DNA of 64,000 nt, from NCBI GenBank assembly GCA_039111475.1, contig JBCCIP010000018.1:44855-108854 (forward strand), in the 5' to 3' direction. This DNA comes from JAUIET01 sp039111475 (GTDB taxonomy: Bacteria; Pseudomonadota; Gammaproteobacteria; Pseudomonadales; JAUIET01). The position numbers and the translations under genes were made by a program. This document shows positions 51,914-60,352 of the stretch, one piece after another. The notes under the pieces were generated by a model. That model searched no databases. It was not told the origin of the DNA and saw nothing but the letters and a program-made list of their open reading frames with translations. The first letter of the stretch is position 1; every line of letters starts with the position of its first letter.

Positions 51914-54035
51914 ACGATCCAGCAAGCGACCAGTACAAGCAGGCCCGTGGCCACTTGAAGCACTAAAGAAAGACTCTTTGCTTTGCGAAAATGATATAGC
52001 TTTTACTCACAAGTCAGCCGACGCAGACAAAAAACCCAGCAACGTACTGGCCGGCGTCGCCAGCTTGTACGCGAGCTATTACACGCCTTTTGTTGAAGGT
52101 AATTCGGCCGACGAGAAAGCACCTGTGCCTGATGACCTCGCTGCTAGAACAGCGGAAATCAAAGGTGCCGCTTATTATCTTGATGCGTCGCAGGTGGGTA
52201 TTTGCGAGGTACCGGTTAGCAGTTACTTAGCCAATACGTCCTTGGAACACCCAATTGCAATTGTGTTAATGATTGAGTTCGGTCGCAAAATAGAAGCCGA
52301 CAATCTCGCCAGTCGCTGGATTGGCAATGCAGATCATGACATTGCTCTGTTACGCGCGCTGGAAATCGCATGCTGTCTAAGTGGGCATATTCGCACTCTT
52401 GGTTTTAATGCGCGCGTTCATATAGATGGCAACCGTCTACTGGACATTGAGCAGTTGGCAGTGCGGGCCGGTATCGCACAAACCTCCGGTGCAGTTAGGC
52501 TTTCTAACCCGTTTTTAGGTGAACGATTCGCACTGGCTGCGATCAGCACTGATTACGAGTTAACAGTGGACACACCGTTGGCAGATGATGCAAAAATCAG
52601 TGGTTGGAGGCATTGGTTGGGCATTAATGGCGCAATGTCTGGCCGCGAACGCAATAGACTCAACCAGCGTGCTTCTCACTTAAGCCGCTATCCAATGGAG
52701 CAAGTCAAAAGGGTTGATAAGCCCACCACACTTATTCTGGATGATGAAATTCCCAGAGTTCCAAAACGCGCTGAATTTTTTGCGCGCGCGCGAACCGGTG
52801 ATTTAGGTAAAAAGGCGTTTAAGGAAGTGCAACGCTTTGCGTTTAAACATCCGCTAACATTGGGAATGATGGGACCACTGCGCGCGCTTGTTCCCCATCA
52901 AGATGGTAAGGCGGCATCAGAGCAAGACAAATCTTTGCAAGACGCGGCGGCGAACACCAAAGCCATAAAATCTCTCGCCCACCATTTAGGCGCAGACCTC
53001 ACTGGCATATGTGAAATTCCTGACTACGCGTGGTACTCGCACACCATTGATGGCAATGCTCTTCACCCTTATCACAAGTATGCTGTTGTTATGCTTATTG
53101 ATCAGGGCTATGACACCATGGAAGGCGCCAGTGGAGATGACTGGATATCCGGCTGCCAATCCATGCGCGGTTATTTGCGCGGCGCCGAAATAGCCGGTGT
53201 TATGGCTGAGTTTCTCCGACGCAAAGGTTACAGCTCACGCGCCCAAACCAACGCAGACAGCCATGTACTGCACATTCCATTGGTTTTGCTTGCCGGACTG
53301 GGTGAACTCAGCCGCATCGGCGAGCTGGTTCTCAACCCTTTTGTGGGGCCGCGTTTTAAATCCGTCGTTCTCACCACCGATTTACCACTGACTGCCGACA
53401 AGCCAATTGATTTTGGCCTTCAATATTTTTGCAGCAACTGTTTGAAGTGTGCCCGCGAATGCCCGGTCAGTGCCATCCCATTCGGCGACAAAGTCATGTT
53501 CAACGGTTATGAAATATGGAAACCGGATGTTGAGCGCTGCACCAGCTACAGAGTGAATAATTCGCGTGGGTCGGCCTGCGGACGCTGTATGAAAACCTGC
53601 CCACTCAATAAGGTAGTTTCAAGCGACGGCTCACTACTGCACCGCGTGGGCACCTGGTTAGGAATCAATGCGCGATGGTTGAAACCGATTATGGTTCCTA
53701 TTGCTGTAAAACTTGACGACACACTCGGTTTTGGCAAACGCAACCCGATTAAGCGCTGGTGGATAGACCTTGAAATGGTCGACGGGAAAATACGCAAACC
53801 GCGCGCCACAAACGAGCGCGACATAAACCCTGAAGCAGATGTAAGCGGCCATAAATCGCCTATTGGCTATTACAACGCAGCCGACATGCCGGCACCGGAT
53901 GCAGCAGAACCGGTACCGGTCAATCATAAGCAGGCGATAGAGCGTGCTTCGCTGATAGAGACGGTCGCGCAGGCGAAAAAGCGCAGATCAAAAGGCGGCG
54001 CGAGGCCAGCACATTACATAGTGCGCCAGCAATAA
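51888..54035 (+). CDS. Reductive-dehalogenase-like corrinoid/iron-sulfur protein
   Basis: About 715 residues, with no Tat or Sec signal. Two related halves are visible: ASQVGICEVP / HPIAIVLMIEFG around residues 84-245 and ADLTGICEIP / HKYAVVMLIDQG around 350-505. The C-terminal side then carries CSNCLKCARECP (from about 515) and CGRCMKTCPLNK, as in cobalamin-dependent dehalogenases of the cytosolic aerobic type. The known fused reductase domain is absent, and the tail is basic and low-complexity. Start choices are ATG 51888, ATG 51900 or further upstream (51855-51861). It is coupled to the monooxygenase gene. Dehalogenation is inferred only. Confidence 0.8.
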   Translation: MLIKMLLRERSSKRPVQAGPWPLEALKKDSLLCENDIAFTHKSADADKKPSNVLAGVASLYASYYTPFVEGNSADEKAPVPDDLAARTAEIKGAAYYLDASQVGICEVPVSSYLANTSLEHPIAIVLMIEFGRKIEADNLASRWIGNADHDIALLRALEIACCLSGHIRTLGFNARVHIDGNRLLDIEQLAVRAGIAQTSGAVRLSNPFLGERFALAAISTDYELTVDTPLADDAKISGWRHWLGINGAMSGRERNRLNQRASHLSRYPMEQVKRVDKPTTLILDDEIPRVPKRAEFFARARTGDLGKKAFKEVQRFAFKHPLTLGMMGPLRALVPHQDGKAASEQDKSLQDAAANTKAIKSLAHHLGADLTGICEIPDYAWYSHTIDGNALHPYHKYAVVMLIDQGYDTMEGASGDDWISGCQSMRGYLRGAEIAGVMAEFLRRKGYSSRAQTNADSHVLHIPLVLLAGLGELSRIGELVLNPFVGPRFKSVVLTTDLPLTADKPIDFGLQYFCSNCLKCARECPVSAIPFGDKVMFNGYEIWKPDVERCTSYRVNNSRGSACGRCMKTCPLNKVVSSDGSLLHRVGTWLGINARWLKPIMVPIAVKLDDTLGFGKRNPIKRWWIDLEMVDGKIRKPRATNERDINPEADVSGHKSPIGYYNAADMPAPDAAEPVPVNHKQAIERASLIETVAQAKKRRSKGGARPAHYIVRQQ

Positions 54036-54040
54036 CACGA

Positions 54041-54283
54041 CTAGGAAGCTTTGCCGTGGCTGCCATCGCACAAGGGCGGTTTGTCAGTGGCTTTACAGCC
54101 GCAAAAATAAACCCGTGTTGTTTCTTCAGCCGTATATTTTATGGGTGTGAAGTCAGACCCCTTATGTGATCCGTCGCATAAAGGCTGGTTTTGGCTTTCT
54201 CCGCAGGAACACCAGAAATACGATTCACCGGCCTCTACGTCCGTTGCGTAGGGCATTTCCTGGGCGCGCTTTGCTGTGGTCAC
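54041..54283 (-). CDS. Tandem CDGSH iron-sulfur domain protein
   Basis: An 80-residue protein with two CDGSH-type sites: Cys25, Cys27, Cys36, His40 and Cys61, Cys63, Cys72, His76. Each set (C-x-C-x8-C-x3-H) binds a redox-active [2Fe-2S] cluster in mitoNEET-like proteins. The start is a GTG at 54283 with AGGAG about 9 bases upstream. It ends 5 bases from the stop of the dehalogenase-like gene on the other strand. Its partner and function are unknown; electron or cluster transfer is likely. Confidence 0.92.
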   Translation of the reverse strand: MTTAKRAQEMPYATDVEAGESYFWCSCGESQNQPLCDGSHKGSDFTPIKYTAEETTRVYFCGCKATDKPPLCDGSHGKAS

Positions 54284-54405
54284 TGTGGTTGTCTCCTAAT
54301 ATTGATTATTGTTAAACGAACAGTGTTGCAACGTTGTGGGTAGACCAAGAGTGATGAGGATTCATAGGACCTTGTGGACCGGCTCGAGTTTGAATTTCTA
54401 CTAGC

Positions 54406-54422
54406 GGGACGTGGCGTGTCCC
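54406..54422. repeat. Short hairpin in the gap before the MFS gene
   Basis: GGGAC (54406-54410) and GTCCC (54418-54422) form a 5-bp stem. The string GGCGTGTCCC within it also occurs in the palindromic element at 11722-11731, so it may be a degenerate or truncated member of that repeat family. The rest of the gap 54284-54498 shows nothing clear. Confidence 0.35.
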
Positions 54423-54498
54423 CTGAATTGCAGCTCGCATTCTCGCCTGTCTTGATGCAATAAATCATGTCAGTATGTAATTCCCTGCATGGCTTAGA

Positions 54499-55803
54499 CT
54501 AATCCGGAGCAGCTTCCAGGTCTGCTCGTAACGTTCTTGACGCGAGATAGAAATGGCAGACGGACCAGAAGGCTACTACAGGCAGGATGTATGCCATCGC
54601 CAATCGCAGTGATTCGCTGCCGTGTGTTGGTGACAAGTAATCGCTTGCCACGCCAATCACCCAGGGTCCGAGACCCAGTCCGATAATGTTCAGTATAAAA
54701 AACAGAATTGCTGACGACATGGCGCGCATACGCAGTCCAACCAGGCCATGCGCGGTAGCGATGGCATTGCCCAGGTAAACGTTGGACATCACCCCCGGCA
54801 CGATCATACAGAGCAACGCTGTGTAGCGTCCATCCACCTGATAGACGGCTATGATAAAGGGCAAGGCAATCAATCCCGCCACAACTGGCAGCCAGACATA
54901 CCAGCGCTTGTCACGACGCGCCAGACGGTCAGCGACCAAGCCACCGCATAGCACGCCCACCGCACCACCAAAACCCATGATCATCGCCAACCAGGTACCC
55001 AATTCGCCGGTAGTCATATCGTGGCTGCGAATCATGAAAGACGCTGTCCAGTTGCTGGTGCTGTAACTCACAAACGCATTGAGTGCCGCACCCATGGCGA
55101 TGTGCCTGAAGGCTTGGGTGGACCACAACACGTTCAGAACCTGACCGAAGGAATTGGACTCGCTGCTCACCTGCTTATTATCCGCCAGGCCTCGAATGGG
55201 CTCCGCCAAGGTGAAACGTACGATTACAGCCAGCAATACACCGGGAATGCCGACTACCATAAAAGCGACACGCCAGCCAAAGAACTCGTTAATCCAGCCC
55301 CCCAGCAAAAACCCGAACAGGATGCCAATGTTCACGCCCATTGAATAGAAGCCCAGTGCGGTGGCGCGACGCTGCGGCGGAAATATATCGGAGATCATTG
55401 AATGTGACGGTGGGCTGCCCCCAGCTTCACCGATACCTACGCCTATCCTGGCCGCCAACAGTTGGGCATAATTTCCTACCAAGCCACTGATCGCGGTCAT
55501 GCCGCTCCACACTGCCAGCGACAGGGCAACAATGTTGCGCCGATTAGAATGATCGGCCCAGCGGGCTATGGGGATGCCCGCCGTAACGTAAAACACAGCA
55601 AAAGCAAAGCCAGTCAACAGGCCCAGCTGGCCGTCTGATAAACCCAGATCTGCCTTAATCGATTCTTGCAGAATCGCCAGCAACTGCCGGTCTATAAAAT
55701 TGATGCTGTAAACCACCGTTAACAAGCCAAGGGCGTAGTAAGCAGCCCTGGGTTTCGCATAGGGGTTGTGCAGCACTTCAACCGGGCTGTTCGATTCTGA
55801 CAT
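54499..55803 (-). CDS. MFS transporter, Spinster-like
   Basis: A 434-residue transporter with about 12 transmembrane helices. The signature NFIDRQLLAILQESIKADLG at helix 1, the cytoplasmic loop GIPIARWADHSNRRN and RIGVGIGEAGGSPPSHSMIS are typical of proteobacterial Spinster-like (SLC63-related) MFS proteins, often found beside genes for degrading lipids, steroids or aromatics. ATG 55803 has AGAGAT upstream. The frame remains open to 55872 without family support. It is adjacent to a TauD-like gene on the same strand and likely moves a related substrate. Confidence 0.88.
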   Translation of the reverse strand: MSESNSPVEVLHNPYAKPRAAYYALGLLTVVYSINFIDRQLLAILQESIKADLGLSDGQLGLLTGFAFAVFYVTAGIPIARWADHSNRRNIVALSLAVWSGMTAISGLVGNYAQLLAARIGVGIGEAGGSPPSHSMISDIFPPQRRATALGFYSMGVNIGILFGFLLGGWINEFFGWRVAFMVVGIPGVLLAVIVRFTLAEPIRGLADNKQVSSESNSFGQVLNVLWSTQAFRHIAMGAALNAFVSYSTSNWTASFMIRSHDMTTGELGTWLAMIMGFGGAVGVLCGGLVADRLARRDKRWYVWLPVVAGLIALPFIIAVYQVDGRYTALLCMIVPGVMSNVYLGNAIATAHGLVGLRMRAMSSAILFFILNIIGLGLGPWVIGVASDYLSPTHGSESLRLAMAYILPVVAFWSVCHFYLASRTLRADLEAAPD

Positions 55804-55984
55804 GGGGAAATCTCTTGTAGTTATGGAACCTGTAGTTAAACAGGAATTTCTTGCCCGCTGCTTGCCTGACATCCATCCTTGGCAATATCGTTCAGATACA
55901 ATGTTACTGCCAATGATACCTCAGTAAGGTAGTGGCTGACTAAGTCGGTGGCAATTTCTGGGAGCGCAGGCCGCAATCCTATGT

Positions 55985-57061
55985 TCAATAGTTCTTCAAT
56001 CGAAATCTCGCTCGCTCGAATACAACAGATCGAATCAGCCCAATCCGTTCGCGAAACCTTAAAGCACGTTCAAAAAAAGAATCATCCTGCGACAAAGAAA
56101 TCCACAATCTAAGAAGATGACGTTTCCGCTCTTCATCGCCATAATCAACGTAATGCGTTCGACTGTGCAAAACCGTGTGATTTGAAACTAGCTGAATATC
56201 CCCAGGCTCAAGCGTCATATCAATATAGAAATCAGCCGAGTCGCATATCTCATCGTAGAGTGCCAAAGCATCAAGCTGCCGCTCAGTTAGTTTAATATGA
56301 GCATAACGCTGCGCTGTTCGAAAATAATGGCTGTGGCCAAATGTTCTAAGCTCGCCATTGTGAAACCGACAGGGTTTGATTGGTAGGCTGAAGGTTCCTC
56401 CTTCCAGATGCGAATCCAATGGAAATACATCGAACATCACATTGGCAAGCTCAGGGGCTCGGCGTTGCATTTCATTGAAAACGGTTACAGAGCTCACCAA
56501 TCGGCTGTCACCCCCCTCCTTCGCGGTTTTCAAACACAATAGACCAACCACATCAGCCGCATCGCAGTGAAATGGAATGGCCGAGGTTGTTCGGTATTGT
56601 CTAACCGTTGGGTCGTCTACATCCGAGCCATCGTCTCGAACGTGGCCTAATAGCTCGTTACTCCTATTTTGCGCGCCAGCCACACCAAGGTGTTGGCCAA
56701 AACACCAGTAAAACAAATATTGTTGCCGGGTGTCCCACTTATCGATCGGAATGCCTCGTATTCTCTGTACGCCCAAACCCGATTTAAGCTGCTCTCGCCA
56801 CTGCTTTATCAGTGGCCACAGGCCTGGTATCGGCAAATCCTCGGCCTGCCGCTCATGCAGGCTTTTATAATCTTGGCTTGCTTTGGATACTGCAGTTTCA
56901 ATCTCTGATCTCTGCTGATCATTCAGCGTGTAACTCCAACGCTGTTCATCGCGCATATCTTCTGCACGCCAAGCCGCCACGCTCTCTATCGAGGATTTCG
57001 GCATAGCGCTGTGTGGGCGACTGAAATAGTGCAGCGTTTGTGCCTGGAAGGTGTTGTACAT
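55985..57061 (-). CDS. TauD/TfdA-family Fe(II)/2-oxoglutarate dioxygenase
   Basis: A 358-residue (from ATG 57061) non-heme iron oxygenase. The iron ligands are His and Asp in IPFHCDAADVVG and a distal His in NHTVLHSRTHYVD, and the 2-oxoglutarate arginine is in KRHLLRLWISLS. The N-terminal 60 residues are variable. Alternative starts are 57106 and 57004. Members hydroxylate taurine, alkyl sulfates, aryloxy acids or carnitine-like compounds. This one is larger than TauD (283), closer to GBH/TauD-like proteins of unknown substrate. It is divergent from the deacylase gene next door. Confidence 0.88.
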   Translation of the reverse strand: MYNTFQAQTLHYFSRPHSAMPKSSIESVAAWRAEDMRDEQRWSYTLNDQQRSEIETAVSKASQDYKSLHERQAEDLPIPGLWPLIKQWREQLKSGLGVQRIRGIPIDKWDTRQQYLFYWCFGQHLGVAGAQNRSNELLGHVRDDGSDVDDPTVRQYRTTSAIPFHCDAADVVGLLCLKTAKEGGDSRLVSSVTVFNEMQRRAPELANVMFDVFPLDSHLEGGTFSLPIKPCRFHNGELRTFGHSHYFRTAQRYAHIKLTERQLDALALYDEICDSADFYIDMTLEPGDIQLVSNHTVLHSRTHYVDYGDEERKRHLLRLWISLSQDDSFFERALRFRERIGLIRSVVFERARFRLKNY

Positions 57062-57134
57062 ACCTAATTCGAACTTTTGGCGCAGGTTTGCGCTAAAATA
57101 CCACAATGCGAATTAAACGGTGAAACCAGACAGT

Positions 57135-58904
57135 ATGTACGACCTTAAAATTAACGGTGGCCGGGTGATCGACGGCACCGGAACTGAGCCCTTTCAAGCC
57201 AATATCGCGGTCAAAAACGGTGTTATTGTGGATATTGGTGAATGCAAAGGTGATGCCGTCGAAACTCTGGACGCGAAAGGCGCCATTGTCACGCCAGGGT
57301 TCGTCGATGTGCACACCCACTACGATGGCCAGATCAGCTGGGACGAGGAGTTAAGGCCCTCCGTAAACCACGGTGTCACTACCGCCGTGCTCGGCAACTG
57401 TGGCGTAGGCTTTGCGCCTTGTCGCAGTGAAGACCGCGACAAATTGATTCGCCTGATGGAAGGAGTAGAAGATATTCCGGGCACTGCACTGCACGAGGGT
57501 ATTCAATGGAACTGGGAAAGCTTCCCCGAGTATATGGATGCCATTGATGCCCTACCCCACAGTATCGATTTTGCGGTGCTGGTTCCGCATGACCCGGTGC
57601 GTGTTTATGCCATGGGCGACAGAGCGGTTTATGACGAACCTTCCAACGAACAAGACGTTACCAAGATGCGCGATATTGTCCGCGAAGCCATGGAAGCGGG
57701 TGCTGTAGGTTTTAGTACCGGCCGCAGCGACTTGCACAAGTCCGCTGATGGTGAGTGGACACCGGCCAGTGAAGCAGGCAAGGCGGAATTAGCGGGCATT
57801 GCTGAAGCGTTTCAGGGTTTAAACCACGGTGTTCTCCAGGCGGTAAACGATTTCGATATGGTTCGCCCGCAAGACAATTTCGATTACGAATTTGAGTTAA
57901 TGGAAGCCTATTTTCGAAATTCTGGCGGCCGACCTGGCTCCATGTCATTAATGCAGCGTGATTTCGCTCCGGATGACTGGCGAAAGATCATTGACCGTGT
58001 CGAAAAGCTGAATGACGAAGGCATGGATATCCGGCTGCAAGTTGCACCGCGTGCTATAGGTGTATTTCTGGGCCTGGAATGCACCTTCCACCCGGTAATG
58101 GCCTTTCCCAGCTATATAGAAATTAAAGACAAACCGCTTAGCGAGCGCGTGGCGATCATGCGCGATCCTGACTTCAAGAAGCAAATGTTGTCTGAAACCC
58201 CGGTCAAGCTGGCCGGACCTGGTTCGCCCATCCCAGAGATCACTGACTTACTTATCGAAGCCTATGAATCGCTGGCTGAAAAACATTTCAAACTAGAGCG
58301 TGATGGTGTCGTTGATTACGAACAAGGCAGCGACACGTCCGTGGCGGGTATGGCACGTGCAGATGGCGTCACTGTCTGGGAGAAGAGTTATGACCTGCTG
58401 TTGGAAGATGACGGCAAATCGCTATTGTACTTCCCAGTGTATAACTACACGGAAATGAACTACGACAATGTTTACACCATGTTAAAACACCCAGCCGCAT
58501 TGCCAGGACTGTCTGATGGTGGAGCGCATGTGGGTACTATATGCGACGCAAGCTTCCCAACCTACTTGTTATCGCATTGGACGCGTGATCGCATTAAACA
58601 CGGTGGTGAAGGCATTGAGCTTAGCCGCGCGATTCAACTGCTGACCAGCGAAGGAGCGGATTACCTGGGCATGAGTGATAGAGGCAGGCTGCAGGTGGGG
58701 CTCAAGGCCGACATTAATGTGATCGACTACGATGACTTGACCTTAGGCGTGCCTGAAATGGTCAAAGACTTGCCCGCTGGCGGCCAACGTTTATTGCAGC
58801 CCGTCTCCGGTTATCGCGCCACCTTCGTCAGCGGCGAGCAAGTGGTTAACCGCGATAGCGTTACCAAAGCGCGACCTGGACGATTAGTTAGGGCCAGCTC
58901 CTGA
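57135..58904 (+). CDS. N-acyl-D-amino-acid deacylase-family amidohydrolase (cytoplasmic)
   Basis: A 589-residue D-aminoacylase-like enzyme without a signal peptide. The metal site is GFVDVHTHYDGQISWDEELR, followed by TTAVLGNCGVGFAPCR, and the late motif is LSDGGAHVGTICDASFPTYL. It is longer than the classic enzyme (about 480). Relatives also include dihydropyrimidinase-like hydrolases. ATG 57135 gives the family opening MYDLKINGGRVIDGTG, and a GTG at 57120 is possible. Its stop overlaps the start of the aldehyde dehydrogenase gene (TGATG), so they are co-translated. A role in releasing an amine or acid from an N-acyl compound is inferred. Confidence 0.88.
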   Translation: MYDLKINGGRVIDGTGTEPFQANIAVKNGVIVDIGECKGDAVETLDAKGAIVTPGFVDVHTHYDGQISWDEELRPSVNHGVTTAVLGNCGVGFAPCRSEDRDKLIRLMEGVEDIPGTALHEGIQWNWESFPEYMDAIDALPHSIDFAVLVPHDPVRVYAMGDRAVYDEPSNEQDVTKMRDIVREAMEAGAVGFSTGRSDLHKSADGEWTPASEAGKAELAGIAEAFQGLNHGVLQAVNDFDMVRPQDNFDYEFELMEAYFRNSGGRPGSMSLMQRDFAPDDWRKIIDRVEKLNDEGMDIRLQVAPRAIGVFLGLECTFHPVMAFPSYIEIKDKPLSERVAIMRDPDFKKQMLSETPVKLAGPGSPIPEITDLLIEAYESLAEKHFKLERDGVVDYEQGSDTSVAGMARADGVTVWEKSYDLLLEDDGKSLLYFPVYNYTEMNYDNVYTMLKHPAALPGLSDGGAHVGTICDASFPTYLLSHWTRDRIKHGGEGIELSRAIQLLTSEGADYLGMSDRGRLQVGLKADINVIDYDDLTLGVPEMVKDLPAGGQRLLQPVSGYRATFVSGEQVVNRDSVTKARPGRLVRASS

Positions 58905-60307
58905 TGAGCAACGCAGCAGATGCCGTCAGCGAACTGATAGCAAAAGCGCGAGCCGCACAGGCGATATTTGATGATTACTATCAGGCACAAGTAGACGAAG
59001 TGGTTACCGCCGCTGCGTGGGCGTTGATGAAGCCTGAGAACAATCAACGTCTCGCTCAACTCGCCGTGGAAGAAACCGGCCTTGGCGATGTGAATGACAA
59101 GATCACCAAGAACCACCGTAAAACGCTTGGCTTATTGCGTGATCTGCAAGATGTCAAAACAGTGGGCGTTATCAATGAAGACAGCACACGAGGCCTGATC
59201 GAAATAGGCAGAGCAGTGGGCGTGGTAGGTGTGATTGTGCCATCTACCAATCCGTTGGCAACACCGATGAACAATATTCTGAATGCGCTGAAGTGCCGCA
59301 ACGCGATTATTTTGTCGCCTTCACCTAAAGGTCAGCCTTCCTGTACAAGATTGCTTGAGCTCGTTCATGCCGAACTTGAACGTGTTGGTGCACCCGCTGA
59401 TCTTGTTCAGCAACTCCCTGCGCCAGTAAACAAAGAATTAAGCCAGGAGTTGCTCCGTCAGGTGGACTTAATTGTTGCCACTGGGTCGCAAAATAATGTG
59501 CGCTCTGCCTACACAAGTGGCACGCCCGCTTTCGGTGTGGGTGCGGGCAATGTTACTGTAATTGTCGATGAAACCGCAAACCTCAATGATGCGGCCGCAA
59601 AAATCACCGCATCAAAAACCTTCGATAATGCCACCAGCTGTTCTTCTGAAAACTGCCTGGTCATTGTAGACAGCGTGTATGAGGAGATGCTAGGTGAATT
59701 GAAAGCCTGCGGCGCCGACATGCTCAATGCGGAAGAGAAACAAACCCTACAAGACGCCATGTGGGTTGAAGGCCGATTGAACCCTGCAATTTTGGCCAGG
59801 CCCTGTAGCAGTATTGCCAAAACAGCCGGCCTGACCAGACCAGCCTCGGCGGACGCGCGGTTCTTGATGGTGGAAGAAAGTAAATCTGGTGCGGATGCAC
59901 CTTTCTCCGGCGAAAAAATGTCACTGGTGCTTACCGTGTATCGAGCCAATGACTTTGATGATGCAAAATGCATAGCTACTGGTATTTTGAGTTACCAGGG
60001 TGCAGGCCATTCACTGGGACTGCACACTCAACAGGAACAACGCGCCACCCAACTGGGTTTGGAGTTACCGGTTAGCCGGGTTATCGTTAACCAGGCACAC
60101 TGCTTTGCCACTGGCGGCAGTTTTGACAATGGATTGCCATTCTCATTATCCATGGGTTGCGGCACCTGGGGCGGCAACGTTACCGACGAAAACGTTCACT
60201 ATAAGCACTATATGAATATAACCCGCGTGGCGCGCACTATTCCGCCAAGGGAAATATCTGCAGATGATTACTTCAGCGAGTACCTTAAGAAATATCAGCT
60301 GCAATAG
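58904..60307 (+). CDS. Acylating aldehyde dehydrogenase (EutE/SauS-like)
   Basis: A 467-residue CoA-acylating aldehyde dehydrogenase. GRAVGVVGVIVPSTNPLATP, NALKCRNAIILSPSPKG and the catalytic cysteine region DNATSCSSENCLVI fit the acetaldehyde/sulfoacetaldehyde (SauS) branch rather than ordinary hydrating aldehyde dehydrogenases. It would turn an aldehyde, CoA and NAD(P) into acyl-CoA. The best-guess substrate, sulfoacetaldehyde or a similar small aldehyde, is uncertain. It is coupled to the deacylase gene and followed 45 bases later by an AGCS transporter. Confidence 0.85.
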   Translation: MSNAADAVSELIAKARAAQAIFDDYYQAQVDEVVTAAAWALMKPENNQRLAQLAVEETGLGDVNDKITKNHRKTLGLLRDLQDVKTVGVINEDSTRGLIEIGRAVGVVGVIVPSTNPLATPMNNILNALKCRNAIILSPSPKGQPSCTRLLELVHAELERVGAPADLVQQLPAPVNKELSQELLRQVDLIVATGSQNNVRSAYTSGTPAFGVGAGNVTVIVDETANLNDAAAKITASKTFDNATSCSSENCLVIVDSVYEEMLGELKACGADMLNAEEKQTLQDAMWVEGRLNPAILARPCSSIAKTAGLTRPASADARFLMVEESKSGADAPFSGEKMSLVLTVYRANDFDDAKCIATGILSYQGAGHSLGLHTQQEQRATQLGLELPVSRVIVNQAHCFATGGSFDNGLPFSLSMGCGTWGGNVTDENVHYKHYMNITRVARTIPPREISADDYFSEYLKKYQLQ

Positions 60308-60352
60308 TAGCCGTGTTGCATACACATAAATAACAAATAAAAAGGAACAACA

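Noticed and set aside
55985..57061. Calling the TauD-like gene taurine dioxygenase
   Set aside because: It is much longer than TauD, has a variable N-terminus, and no taurine transporter genes are nearby. Only the family is supported.
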